A DNA stretch of 32,013 bases, from assembly GCA_003254885.1 (NCBI GenBank), contig QANT01005153.1, positions 1 through 32,013 on the forward strand, read 5' to 3'. Position numbers and translations under genes: made by a program. This DNA is from Purshia tridentata (taxonomy: Eukaryota > Streptophyta > Magnoliopsida > Rosales > Rosaceae). Shown piece after piece: positions 1 to 10,689 of this stretch (the first letter of the stretch is position 1; every line of letters starts with the position of its first letter). The notes beneath the pieces were generated by a model. That model did no database searches, was not told the origin of the DNA, and saw nothing but the letters and a program-made list of their open reading frames with translations.

Positions 1-57
1 ATCGTATATTATACATTTATTCGGAGAGCATATACTGAAATGTATGACACATTTCGA

Positions 58-126
58 TACTGGTGTACCGAAAAAAATCGCGCACAGATTTNTACTGGTG
101 TACCGAAAAAAATCGCGCACAGATTT
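58..126. repeat. 34-bp direct duplication around a single N
   Basis: Positions 58-91 and 93-126 are the same 34 bases, separated only by the ambiguous base at 92. An exact duplicate on both sides of one N is what an imperfectly joined contig end leaves, so this may be an assembly artefact and not a biological repeat. Confidence 0.85.
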
Positions 127-168
127 TTTTGGATTCGAAAAAATTCAAGAAAACTCAAAAAAAATTGA

Positions 169-272
169 AACTTACTTTATTTGATGACTCCAAAATGTCG
201 TTCTGAGTGTCCATTCGTCAAACTTACTTCATTTGACGACTCCAAAATGTCGTTCTAAGTGTCTATTCGTCA
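169..272. repeat. 52-bp tandem duplication
   Basis: Positions 169-220 and 221-272 are two head-to-tail 52-bp units with only a few substitutions (for example ttgatgact against ttgacgact). No coding potential is visible. The surrounding 1-560 looks repeat-derived but I cannot place it in a family. Confidence 0.8.
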
Positions 273-559
273 AATACAAGTAATTTTAGTGTCTAAATGA
301 ACAATCTATGTTTAGGGTTTTAGTTGAAGATGAAGATGGTGGAGGTTGAAGATGAAAGAGATGGAGAGATGGGTCTGGTTCTGCAAGTTGGGGTTTTCAG
401 TGGGTGGTAAAATCAGTTGGGGGGTGTAGGGAGCAAACAAGTCTAAAATAAGTGGTATGTCCTTTATGGTCATTTTGCTATAGGGTAAAAATGGGTTTTA
501 CTAAATTAAAATGAGGGTGGTCAACATAGCAACTTAGGGTGGTCGGTATAGCCTGGACC

Positions 560-990
560 TTTTAAAAATGGTGACTACGTGAAGTCTTAAAACAGTTTTC
601 AATTAAGAAACGGTAAATATGTGGAATGGAAGGAAGTGAAGTCCATAGGCGACTAGGGAGGAATGAATGGGCTTCTTGGTTAGAAAGCCCAGCTTGCGCA
701 AGAGTTTTCCTAGGAGAAGGCATAGGTAAGGATTCATACCTATCCTAAGTTATGACTTAATACTTATGCAGACAAACTATTAGGAACTCTAATTCAAAAA
801 AGACTTGGAGACCCTCGACTATAATCACTATAAAAAGAGCACAGTAGCCCTCAAGTAAAATATGCAATTCTGAGCTCTCTATAATACTTTGAAAGAAGGT
901 CTAATTATTGACTTTACGTTGGAAGGTCCTTGGTTGGTATCACGCTGGTACCTCTTTACGCTTAGTGTTATTTGTTTTAGTGTACAGGGT
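560..990 (+). mobile_element. Possible LTR fragment (plus orientation)
   Basis: There is a TATA-like run (tataaaaag) near 831, followed about 80 bases later by a segment (around 908-955) that reads like the R/U5 tail of eudicot gypsy-type LTRs, with a 'gactt...ttggaaggtcc' motif and a 'ggtatcacgctggtacc' motif. No matching second LTR, primer-binding site or pol gene was found on this strand. Solo LTR or truncated element is an inference. The neighbouring 1000-1700 has only short chance ORFs and may be part of the same debris. Confidence 0.3.
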
Positions 991-1699
991 TTAGGGTAAT
1001 AATTGAATATGCCTTTTAATTCAAATGATGCGATTGAAAGGGCATTTCAAGTTCAAATCAATGGCAAGGATTAAATTGATCCAATGGCTATAATGTAGAT
1101 TTGTATAATTGGATGGGAGTAAACATAAGGAGTTCATTTAGACCACACTATAAAGGGTGCGGCATAGAGGGGTTATCACCCTCAATTAATCCCTCATTCT
1201 CATATGCTTCATTCACTCTATTCACTCCATTCAATCTATGTCTCAGAAACCTTTTGCAAAGCTTAGGGAACGCTTTTCCACTTGCCTCTCTCTTGCTCAT
1301 GAGTTGAGATAGAACCAAGAGTGAAAGCCTACCCAAGCTCTTCTCTAGTTTTAGGATTTAAAGATACTTTAGCAAAGCTTTGGATCTCGAACCCAAAACT
1401 TTCTCACAATCACAAATGACAAACCTAGTGCGGATACCTTGGAGTGATCACTGTTATTCGAGTAGAACCCCTTGCTGGCCGAACCTATAGAGGAGGTGAA
1501 GATTAGAGTGCAAACTTGGATACCAACTCCAAGTGGAATCTACAAATTTATGTGCACGTACATCATGTTTATCTCTCATATAACCAACTAGATTTGAGGG
1601 TTTGCAAGGAACTCATGAAAAGTTTAGAGACTTATGCTTTTGCTCATAAATCTAGTTTTAAAGATTTTAAACCTCACAAATTTCCTTTCAGGGTCTAGG

Positions 1700-2737
1700 T
1701 CATGACTTTCTTCAACTGTAGGAAGGAGGTTTCAGTTGCTGGTGTCCAAGATGGCCAAGTTGTTGCACCTTGCTTTGCTCAAGCATTGGCAGCCATTGGG
1801 TGTCCAAAACTACATCTATAATATCCCTCCAACGGAAGCAAATAGAGATCAACAAAAATAGTTAGCCCTTGAGGTTATAGTTGAACATTATTGCACTAAC
1901 CTTAACTCGATAATCTTTCACCTGAGGCCACCATGACTTCCAACCATCTTGAATTTTCTGCTTGTAAGCCCGTCCTTTTAGAAAGGTCATCACTCATGAA
2001 ATTATTAGTGCTGCCCCAATATACCAGAATAGTAGTTACAATATGCCCAAAGCCTCCCTTCACTCACATAGTCTCTGCTGAGTTTGCACCCAACATTATT
2101 TCTTGAATTATTTCTGAAGGAAAATTATTTCTTGGTTCTACTACTGGTGTAAATTATAAGCTTCATATGGTCAAGCCAATCTAATAGCTACTGAGATATT
2201 GGCTCTAATGTCTCTTTCAAGCCACTAATAAAGCAACTGACTTGTCGATGTTGTGGAAGATGCCCAGCTTTGGCCAGAGACATCTCAAATTTGATTTAAT
2301 AATTTCGTACCATTCCTAGCTGCTGTAGTTTGGTCAAGTCGCCAAAGAAATATTGGAACTAGGTAGGGCCAAATTGTGCGTGAAATCCCTCATATAATTG
2401 AGTCCAAGATACTTATTCACTTTCTTTCTCAGCAACTCGTACCATGATTGTGCATCGCCCTCTAGATGGAATGAGGCTAATGCCACTTCATCTTATTCGG
2501 GCGTTTGATGGAATTGGAAGAATTGTCCACTTAACAAACCCAACTGGTTGTGTCTTCTTCATTTTTGAAGCAAGGAAAATCCATCTTGATGACCTTTGGG
2601 TTATATGAGTGTTGTGAGTCATTCCTATGACTCTTCTCGATACTTTTGCGTTTTTGACTTGAAGAAAGTGAGCTAACATTAGTTTCCAATTTCTCTACCC
2701 TTGGATTCATTCCCTTACTCTGATACCACTGTGGCAT
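1700..2737 (-). pseudogene. Decayed Ty3/gypsy retrotransposon gag-protease fragment
   Basis: Read on the minus strand, 2731-2717 gives TGGTATCAGAG, the usual initiator-Met tRNA primer-binding site of plant Ty3/gypsy elements. Just downstream comes a gag-like reading: a KMDFPCF motif near 2575, then LASFHLEGDAQSWYE near 2440-2480, both hallmarks of the retrotransposon gag domain. Further on, 2015-1910 reads like the pepsin-like protease region (SDDLSKRTGL, then LEVMVASGERL). At 1816-1780 DVVLDTQWLPML matches the conserved segment between protease and reverse transcriptase. Stops and frameshifts separate the blocks, so no protein can be made. Reverse transcriptase, RNase H and integrase were not found, so the element is truncated at the 3' side. 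A 5' LTR should start at about 2731 and run to higher coordinates, beginning TGTGGC on the plus strand. Its far end was not resolved. Confidence 0.75.
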
Positions 2738-3339
2738 ATTGTGGATTGTCTTTTCTGATACCCATGATGGAAACTTTTGGGTAATAAGCTAGAAAAAAGG
2801 TTATCAGTTTATGAAGGAACTATGACCTCAAATAACTTAAAAAGTTATTGCTTATAATTCACTTAACTTTATTCAAAGCCTTCTCCACCTTAAACAGGTG
2901 TGAGTTATAATGTAACTATAAGAAAATAAGAGTAATGAGTCAAACAACAACACGACTCAACTGACAAACAAAATAGAAAACAACCACTAACGTTAGCAAG
3001 ACTCCGGCCTTATCTCTCTCAATAATGAAAGATATAAGGGTGCAAAGTGAGGTTATTAGAGAAATATATAGATGGGGGAAAATTGAAACGGCATAGTATT
3101 AAAGTAAAAAAAATAATGGAACAAAAAGGAAGTGAATCTAATTGGAACGGAACATGATGTTTGATGTTGGTTTTAAACTTATATATTTAAAATATCATGT
3201 CTAATGATTTTGTGGTGCCTATCAAATCCTTTGTTTTTGTTGAAAGTTGTCGATGATGGAGTAGGAGTAGTAAAGAATCTGAAATGTTAGGACGGAACAT
3301 GATGTTTGATGTTGGTTTTAGATTATATATTTAAATTAT

Positions 3340-3838
3340 GGGTTAATTATAATTATATACCTTAACTATACATTACTTTTCAACTTAGTACCTCAAGTTT
3401 AAAAAGTTGCATTACAGTATATCAACTACCAAGTACCTTTATTAGTCTTTCCGTCTAAAAAATCATTAACTGTTGACGTCACACACACAAACTTTATTTG
3501 GTTCACAGAGACCGGTGACACGTTACTTGGCAAGGCTATGAAAGTGTTGGAGAGAGGCATGGAGGGTTTGAACCAAGCCGAGGTGGCAACTGGGTTGCAA
3601 GTGTTTTACAATTTGGGTGAGATAAAATCAGCTATGGAGCAGTTGATTTATTTTTTAAAGTCAAATAGTAGGATTTGTGTGTGTCACATCAGCAGTTAAA
3701 GTTTTTTTTACTAAAAGACTAACGAAGATACTTAATTGGTAAGATTTTGTAGTTGAGGTAGTTTACTGCAACTTTTTGAAATTAAGGTATCAAATTAATA
3801 AGTGATGTATAATTAAGGTATATAATTGTAATTAATCC
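3340..3838 (+). mobile_element. Pack-MULE: Mutator-like element with a captured COG5 fragment
   Basis: The element starts gggttaattataattatata and ends with its inverted counterpart (ttaattacaattatatacc read in reverse complement). The two arms, 3340-3492 and 3672-3838, stay alignable for about 155 bases. It is flanked by a perfect 9-bp direct repeat, ttaaattat, at 3331-3339 and 3839-3847. A 9-bp target-site duplication and long terminal inverted repeats are the signature of TIR-type Mutator-like elements. The internal 179 bases carry no transposase but a piece of host gene, described separately. It sits in the second copy of a local duplication whose first copy lacks it. Confidence 0.9.
3493..3671 (+). 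pseudogene. Captured gene fragment, COG5-like
   Basis: The plus-strand frame through ttt-att-tgg-ttc is open from about 3466 past 3671. It reads TETGDTLLGKAMKVLERGME and continues with GLNQAEVATGLQVFYNLGEI. This closely matches my memory of the plant conserved oligomeric Golgi complex subunit 5, in the N-terminal third of that protein, where KETGD...MKVLERGMEGLNQAEV is conserved. COG5 is a tethering factor for retrograde Golgi vesicle traffic. Only about 55 of its more than 800 residues are present, with no promoter of its own, so this is a transposon-carried fragment and not a working gene. The frame has no internal stop, which suggests the capture is fairly recent or, less likely, constrained. 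The family assignment is from memory; a protein search would settle it. Confidence 0.75.
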
Positions 3839-3999
3839 TTAAATTATCATTCTCTAATGATTTTGTGGTGCCTATAAGATCCTTTGTTTTTGTTGAAAGT
3901 TGTCAATGATAGAATAGTAAAGAAACTGAAATGTTACGAGAAAAATGGGTGGGTGAAAAAGGGAGCTGAATGATTATTTTGTTTATTACTTGGCGAGCA

Positions 4000-4740
4000 G
4001 TAAATGTGGAGAACTATAATTGAAGTTTTAGTTGTGTTAATTGTTAGAAAATGATAACAGAAATATGGAGCTTAAAATTTATACAATCATGCTTATACAT
4101 GATACAAAATAACCAAATGAATCACAGAGACTCATAGCTTGTCCTCTACCTTGAATACCAATTAAGTTATAAATGCACGTGTCTCTCACCAGTTGGTCCT
4201 TCGTGTCAGTCATGTGGGTGACCTCTAATTAGTCTACGTATGTAGAGATGGAGTTACTGGAGGATGAAGGTGGTAGCTTTCTCTCTCTAGTTTTGGTCAA
4301 GAAAATAAAAGAACATATATATTATGAAACTTACAGCTAGAGAGAGACTATTGCTATATACTTCACATGGGTCTATCTATAGACCAAGTGGACTAACTAA
4401 ACCCTACTTATAGTGGCCAGCCATTAGTGGAAAAAATGGATATAATTAGTTTTATCCATTTGACTAGGTATTTAACAACTAAATTAAATATTAATTTATT
4501 AAATCATGACCCATCATTCTACTTCATATTGTTTATTCTAGGTTTTTATTAACTTATCGATTTGAACTTGACCCATGTATCAATTCATTACCCAATAATT
4601 GTTTTTTTGACACAATGTGGCACTTTAATTTAAAAAGCATTTCAATATCATACCTATGTTTAACTTCTGTCTAATATTAAGTCAATTTGAGAGCATTTCG
4701 ATCTTTTTAGGTGTAAACCTATATTAAGTTATTATTAACC
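4000..4740. other. Intergenic, no feature seen
   Basis: AT-rich sequence with no sustained open frame, no tRNA-like fold and no clear terminal repeats. A short ctctctcta/agagagag pair near 4280-4345 is the only local structure. Confidence 0.5.
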
Positions 4741-4830
4741 CAACATAAATGGCGCCACAAGCTTTCCCTAATCTACTTGGTTCCCGCCATTGGAGACATA
4801 TTTCCCTCCAAACCCACCTGCTTGGTTCCC

Positions 4831-4987
4831 TATAAACATAAAAAAAAAACAGTCAAAATCAATCAAATAGCACACAGAGATTTTTCAAACCTCATTGACC
4901 AACGAAGATATGTAAGAAATGGAGGAGGGTCCTGCGCTGATGCCAACCCAGGAAGGAGGTTTGATAGATGTTACTGAACAGAGATAG
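4831..4987 (+). CDS. Possible 22-residue small ORF with TATA box (CDS 4919-4987)
   Basis: A TATA-like TATAAACA at 4831-4838 lies 88 bases ahead of an ATG at 4919 in good plant context (A at -3, G at +4). The ORF encodes 22 residues (MEEGPALMPTQEGG..., ending TEQR) and stops at 4985-4987. Seven bases before its start, at 4910-4915, is ATGTAA, a start codon directly followed by a stop. The product is not recognised. It could be a real micropeptide gene, the first exon of a gene that has lost the rest, or chance. The (GA) repeat and T-rich sequence downstream give no further exon that I can support. Confidence 0.25.
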
Positions 4988-5087
4988 GCATTGAGTTTTT
5001 TGTATGGGTGCAACATGGAAGGCAAATGATCTTTGGATTATTAAAGAGGATTAATAGTTTGGAGAATTCAAAAAAAAAGAAAAAAAA

Positions 5088-5109
5088 GAGAGAGAGAGAG
5101 AGAGAGAGA
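5088..5109. repeat. (AG)n microsatellite
   Basis: Eleven AG units following an A-rich run. Confidence 0.9.
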
Positions 5110-6318
5110 CTGATGTGGGCTTGCTTGCTGTTCTCGAGTTTATGTATTCTGTATGTTTTTGCTATCCAACGTTTCTATGATCGTCTTCTCCAAACTTATA
5201 TGAGCTTTTTTTTTTTATGGCGTTTTTTTTCCCTCTGTTTTTTTTAAGGTTATATAAATTATAATTTTTGTGTTTGCTAATCGTTGATAGCTATGCATGT
5301 CTGGGTTTCACAGGTCTCATCATAGCTAGTGGATGGTTCTTCTCGATCTTCAATGGCTTTGGAACATCACACAACCCCTTGTCCAGCAATAATTCTTATT
5401 CTTCAAAATTAATTATTAAATGGATCGTCATATGTGATATTTCTTATTATTATTGAATTATTCAGAACATAAATAATTAATTATTTTAGACTTTGAAACT
5501 ATGGTAAATTTGATAATTAATTCATGTAAATATTTTAATTTAATAATTATAGCTCAATCCAATAATGCACCAAACATGAGGCAAATACTATTTGCTTCTT
5601 AATGCGACACAACACCAAATGTAGGACTTTACTGTTTTCATCTTACTCCGGTCCAACACAATCTAAATTAACAGTCCAGTATTGCAAACAAAACCCATGC
5701 AGAACAAAGCAGTAAAAAAAAGTTTGGATGATGCAACACGGGCCCATAAATGCAATTGTCACATTTAAAAATGGGGTTTTAGTGCAATTATTGAATTGTT
5801 TGGAATGGACTAGATTTCACAGAAGTCACCTAAAAACATAACCTCTGAAGGAAGAGTGCAGTCTTCAGGGCATACAAGAGGGATTTTGACTCAATAAAGT
5901 AATTATATTGCTCGTTTTTCTTGCTAAATAATGTAATATTATTTTTACCTTTGTCATAGACTAAGCTAATTATTCACACAAAACTGTAAAATTGAAAATT
6001 GCATAGCCTAGCTACCCTCATGGCCAGCACCACACAAGCTCGATGAGAAGACATGAACAAAAGTGAAAATGTACAGACTAATCAAGCACTTTCAGAAGAC
6101 TTGTGTTTCTACTAATATCTTTATCCTAATAAGAACAGCAGAACGCAAAGCGTGAGATGGACACATCACATCTACATCCTTTGAAATTATATAGCTTTTG
6201 ATTCTCTGCTGCTAATTCTGCTTGCCAACTTAGTTGAAGGGCATCAAGCGATCTTATAACATAAGACTTATATGCAATTATGATGAGGCCGCGCAGGGTG
6301 ATCCAAATGAACTTTTAG
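5110..6318. other. Intergenic and 3' flank of the WD40 gene
   Basis: No gene is seen. The last 200-300 bases before 6319 are presumably the 3' UTR of the minus-strand WD40 gene, but I could not fix the polyadenylation site. 5460-5560 is simple AT-rich sequence. Confidence 0.5.
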
Positions 6319-9300
6319 CTAGAATCTTACGGGCAATCCGTAGTTATGGAACGTCCGAATTGTTCCATCCAATCCAGCAGTTACAATGACAAGGCCCCAT
6401 GTTTCTGATTTAGCCGTGTGGTTGAGGGCTTTATTGTGGTGGTGATGCTGGTGATGATGGTCTTGATGCTGCTGCTCAACATTTTCATCTCCTGTAACTG
6501 GTAAATCCCATAGAGGAAGTTTCTCCTCGGGCCAAGTTGCAGTGCCCCTGCATGGACCATCCAAGAAAAACCAATTACCAAGAGAAAAACGTTCTGAATC
6601 TCTGATTCTTGGAGCCGCCTCTAGGTGGTTGTCTTGTGTTTGTGAGCAATATCGCGGACTAGCAGCAGCGTCTAAGCTCCTTTGTTCTGTTCCCATGCCT
6701 GACCATGGTATAGCAACAGACACTCCTTCACAAAGGAAATGCTCACAAGATCGAACAGATTTTGTTTGCTTAGATAATGGGAAACTCAAGCCCTCATAGT
6801 CCCATAAGTAAACACGCGAGTCCTCTCCAACTGAGATTATATGTTTCTCACTCCGAGTAAAAGAAGCCGACATCTGACTTCCTGACTTTGGAAGGCCTGT
6901 TACATTCCGTAAGATCAACAAATTCAGAATCAATGCTTTTCTTATTTGCAAACAAATCCACCCAAAGTATAAGCTAAAACAAATATTGATTTATTCAAAT
7001 GACTTCGGATTCACTGTATGTATAAAAGGCATGTTATTATTATAGTCCTGCTGCCAAAAATATGAGTCACTGATGACGAAAAAGAAATCTATGCACACAG
7101 ATACATGCTAACAATATCCAAGGTAAGATTACAGCTGTAAAGGCTGATAGAAATGAAAATTATAACCCCAAAAAATTTGTGAGAAGTCAAAGAATTCAAA
7201 TTCATTGTATGAGTTAGATGCATGTTTCATCCACACAAATCAAGATAATGTGGCAACTGTCTTCACACTACATACACTAAAAAAGGTCACCACTAAAGGT
7301 GGTTGGTACCTAAATCTGTAGTAGTTATGCTTCTGCAGCCCCACAAAATTGGTAGGAAATATGAATATTCGAGGTCATTCTAAGTGATTAGCAAAATTAG
7401 TATAAACTTATTTAGTTGTAGCGCGGATCTCATTGTATAGTTTTCAGAAGTTAGATGACAAAGCAATCTAAAACATTACTATTTTGAACCAGAAGTGCAA
7501 TTAGGATTTGGATTGACAGAACAGACACTTAATGAGAAATGCAATGTTCAATATAACTCAATAAATCAGAAAAGGCCTTGGTTAAACAAAAGATAAGAAA
7601 TAAAATAAATGGTAAATCTATTCAATTAGATGACAAAGAAATCAACAAAAATAGTCTCTCATGATCATAAGGTTCTTTACCTCTGTATTTCTTAATAAGA
7701 TCTACCCCATCAAATATACGCAGTTTTGAGTCTTCTGATGATATCATTACTATTTGAGATTCTTCCTTGGAAAACTGTGAGAAAATGAATTCTGATGTTA
7801 ACAAATCATTTAGAAACACAACATAGAGAGAGAGAGAGAGAGAGAGAGAGTAACGTATTAAGTAGAAGCTCAGGATGCATACCTGGATGCCAGTGATTTT
7901 GTTGCCAGAGGTTTTCTTTCTACCATGATTGTGCAGCTGCGCAACCAGCTGAAGAGATTCCCCTGTCAAATCACAAAATCAGTTTATGAACTCCAAAGAG
8001 AAGAAATATAGATAACTTCAAATCCAAAACTAAAATAAAATTCAACATTTATGTACCTGATGCTTCATAGAAGCGGCAAGTGCCTGTAATGGAACCAACT
8101 ACGAAACCCTGCTTGCACAAAAGAAATCCAGATGTTTAACATCATGAAGGAGAAACTTTTAAATTTATAACTTATTAGCGTGTAAAATAACATCATGGCT
8201 TAACTACTAAGAATTGTACCTTCCCATCTGGTTGATAACATATAGCAGTTATAACATCTCGCACATCAACCCAATCAACAACTCGCTTCTCAGAAAGTCC
8301 CCAAACTCTAACTTTTCCATCAATGGATCCGCTTATGAAGTGATTCTCATTGAGAGGATTGAACTGAATGCACGTCACTGATTCCATTTAAAAAGTGGCA
8401 CAATTATATTTCAATATGATCACAAGAAATTATATTTCTGAATATGATATCACATAAGAATTTGGGAGAAACACATTCAAGATGTGGGGCCATATAAGGG
8501 GACAGGGGGGAATGAAAACTGCACTGTTATTATGAAATAAATGCAAAACAAGAAAATATACACACATATATATACATATTGTGATTAGAATCTTTACCAT
8601 AGTCACTGTGATGAAAAACATTTAGGCACTGACTGCAACCAACTTCCCACACACGAACAGTTTTATCCATGGAAGAAGAAAGAAGACCCTGCAGCAGAAC
8701 ATATGTATAGATTGACATCAATCACAAACTAAAGTAAAGAATTGTAAATATGGTAAATATATTAGTCAACCAAACAGGTAAGGTTTCAGCATACTCACAT
8801 TTGAACTTGACCAAGCCAGGTCTAATACATCACTAGAATGGCCATGAAACTCTTGCAGTGGTGACTCTTCAATTTGAAAACCCTTATCAGGGAAGATAAC
8901 TTGATAACCGGACTTAATTTTCCTAAGTTTGCTATCAAAGTTCCTTTCGGCTGTTAAGTAATTACAAGATGCATCTGCTGATGTAACAAGCCAAATGCGT
9001 ACAACCCCATCTTCACCACCAGTTGCAAGATATTGGCCATCAGGACTAAATTTCATCGTCCAAATAAACCCATTGTGTGCATGAATTTCTTGCCCACAGC
9101 ATAATGCAGTGAACTCCATGGACCTCTTACTATTCTGTCGGACCTTTATTCTGTTGTGTTTGGTCATTCCAATATCCTGTTTCAATACCTCAGACACAAC
9201 TTTACCTCCTCTTCTCTTCCTCTTGTTGATAAACCGTTTCCACCAAGTTATCATCTTCTTTCTATCCTCCTGTGATTCTTCTACGGGAATCTCGTCTTGT

Positions 9301-9782
9301 CTTTGAGAACAATCTTTAGCAGAAGATGAAATCTGAACAGCCTCCTGAATGAAAGATAAATTTGACGTGTCTTGTAGTTGTATGTTTCTATCCAAATCAT
9401 TACACATAAAATTTGCCTGATCGTCCCCTTCCCTTTTACAACTCCTCAAATTTTCCTCGATGTGACACGAAGATGAGATGCAAGAGCTTGAGGCAGCTCC
9501 GTTGCATTCCAAGAGTCTTTCCAATTCCATCATCTTTGATGAGGCACCAAAGTCCATTTCTGTCTCCACAGAACCAAACTTGGTAGAAGCAAATTCAGCT
9601 AAACCCGTCTCTCGTAGAAAACTCTCTCGTCTTTCCTTAATACTTAGTGGCTCATTCATCCAAATTTCATACTCCAACTTGCTACACCCCGGCTCTTCTT
9701 TTGCTACAATTGACTCTTCAGATGACAAGCAGTCCACTGACTCGAAGAACACATCATTTTCTGCTTCATCAGAGTTCAGCAT
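6319..9782 (-). CDS. WD40-repeat (transducin/WDR44-like) protein, 7 coding exons
   Basis: The spliced model uses exons 9782-8799, 8688-8598, 8377-8220, 8108-8057, 7962-7883, 7774-7681 and 6896-6319. Every intron starts GT and ends AG, the phases join, and the total of 2037 bases gives 678 residues plus TAG. The N-terminal 215 residues are acidic and serine-rich with a basic cluster ([13 protein letters not shown], about 180-192) that could be a nuclear localisation signal. WD repeats follow: [12 protein letters not shown]...[10 protein letters not shown] (about 230-265), [40 protein letters not shown]...DGKVRVW, then [39 protein letters not shown] and a last [13 protein letters not shown] histidine-rich insert ([11 protein letters not shown], about 628-640) precedes the final repeat. 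It most resembles the plant WD40 family of Arabidopsis At5g24320/At2g37670 (named from memory); such proteins form beta-propeller scaffolds and the exact partner is unknown. No defect is seen. Confidence 0.93.
7825..7850. repeat. (AG)n microsatellite in intron 5 of the WD40 gene
   Basis: Thirteen AG units between exons 7962-7883 and 7774-7681 (CT-rich on the transcript strand, upstream of the acceptor at 7775). Length variation here could affect the polypyrimidine context, but the acceptor ttctcacag has its own tract. Confidence 0.9.
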
Positions 9783-10440
9783 GTCTCGTGCTTAAGACCA
9801 ATATTCCACATCAAAACCACTATCCTAACACTCCCTCCAGGCAATCAAAGAAGTTTAAGTACTTGGAACCCCTTTAATACCCACAAAAGCCCCCAATTTA
9901 CGGACCGAGTTTTGCTCCTTAACTATGCAAATTGCAAGAACATGGGCCATCCACAGCTAGTAATTCAACTGAATATTAAATGCACAAGCATGGGTAAGTA
10001 CGAGGAACCAACTGCCAATCCCCAAACACTAATATAAACCCCCACCCCCAACCGTATTTGGCATGTTTCTAAAACACTAATATATATAATATAATAATCG
10101 AATACTAAACTAATAAAAGAAAGAACTAACAATATCATACCAAAAACCCGGAAATGGTAGAATAATCAAATGCAGAAAACAGAAACCAAAGCTTCAAGGT
10201 TCGAAGACTATACCTCGGTTTGAATGCAAAGCAAGAGCAATATTGTACAATATCACCGACCCTCCTATTATTGTGGGCAATGCAACACCTCAAAGGTCAG
10301 CTTCACACCTTTGAGCGCATATAAAACAAACCCAAAGCTCTTCCAAGTGCTTTGTATTGAACCCAATAGCCAGTGAGGGGTTGGCACACCTTGGCTAATA
10401 AGAGAAAATGGCGGAGGAAGGAAAGGTGAGAGTCTTCACC
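9783..10440 (-). promoter_or_regulatory. 5' region of the WD40 gene with a possible 5'-UTR intron
   Basis: On the minus strand a good donor, CCGAG|GTATAG, occurs at 10214/10213. An acceptor-like cttaag lies just before the ATG (exon would resume at 9790). A non-coding first exon at about 10440-10214 and a 5'-UTR intron of about 420 bases is an inference. The acceptor has a poor pyrimidine tract, so the 5' UTR could also be continuous. A pyrimidine-rich run (ctttccttcctccgcc) at 10410-10425 on this strand would suit a transcript start. Confidence 0.35.
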
Positions 10441-10518
10441 AAAATTAGACCAAAGCTAGGCTGCAATACATGCCAAGTCGAAAGGCCTCGAGATCTGAGG
10501 TGGAGAAGAAGTATTTGA
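10320..10518 (+). CDS. Divergent TATA box and 36-residue ORF candidate (CDS 10408-10518)
   Basis: A plus-strand TATAAAAC at 10320-10327 precedes an ATG at 10408 (agaaaATGG, good context). The unspliced ORF is MAEEGKVRVFTKIRPKLGCN..., 36 residues, ending TGA at 10518. An alternative is splicing at GAAAG|GTGAGA (10425/10426), a near-perfect donor, which would leave only MAEEGK in exon 1. No further exon is recognised downstream. It could be a gene sharing a bidirectional promoter with the WD40 gene, a decayed gene start, or chance. Low confidence. Confidence 0.25.
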
Positions 10519-10689
10519 TTTTGAAGCGCACGAGCGCTGTGGCCCGGGAAACAAGAACCTGGTGTTGTGCTTCTGCTGCTGCAATTAACACTCTACTTTG
10601 TACTATCTTTTTCGTTGTCCTCTCTGTAACAGCAATTAATGGTAAAACAAATTTGTTAATGCTTGCTAGAGACACAATTAAGAATTAAG

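Larger units (their letters stand above)
3147..3936. repeat. 145-bp tandem duplication, second copy interrupted
   Basis: Copy 1 is 3147-3291. Copy 2 starts at 3292 and runs to about 3936 but is split by a 499-bp insertion. Both copies share the start acggaacatgatgtttgatg and the end gaaatgtta. Copy 1 therefore shows the sequence before the insertion. Confidence 0.85.

Noticed and set aside
9109..9877. Plus-strand frames of 65 to 105 residues across exon 1 of the WD40 gene
   Set aside because: Antisense shadows of the real exon; their serine- and leucine-rich composition follows from the complementary codons.
10408..10518. GCNTC motif as the start of a zinc-cluster transcription factor
   Set aside because: Only two cysteines with the right spacing are present, the frame ends after 36 codons, and that class is fungal.
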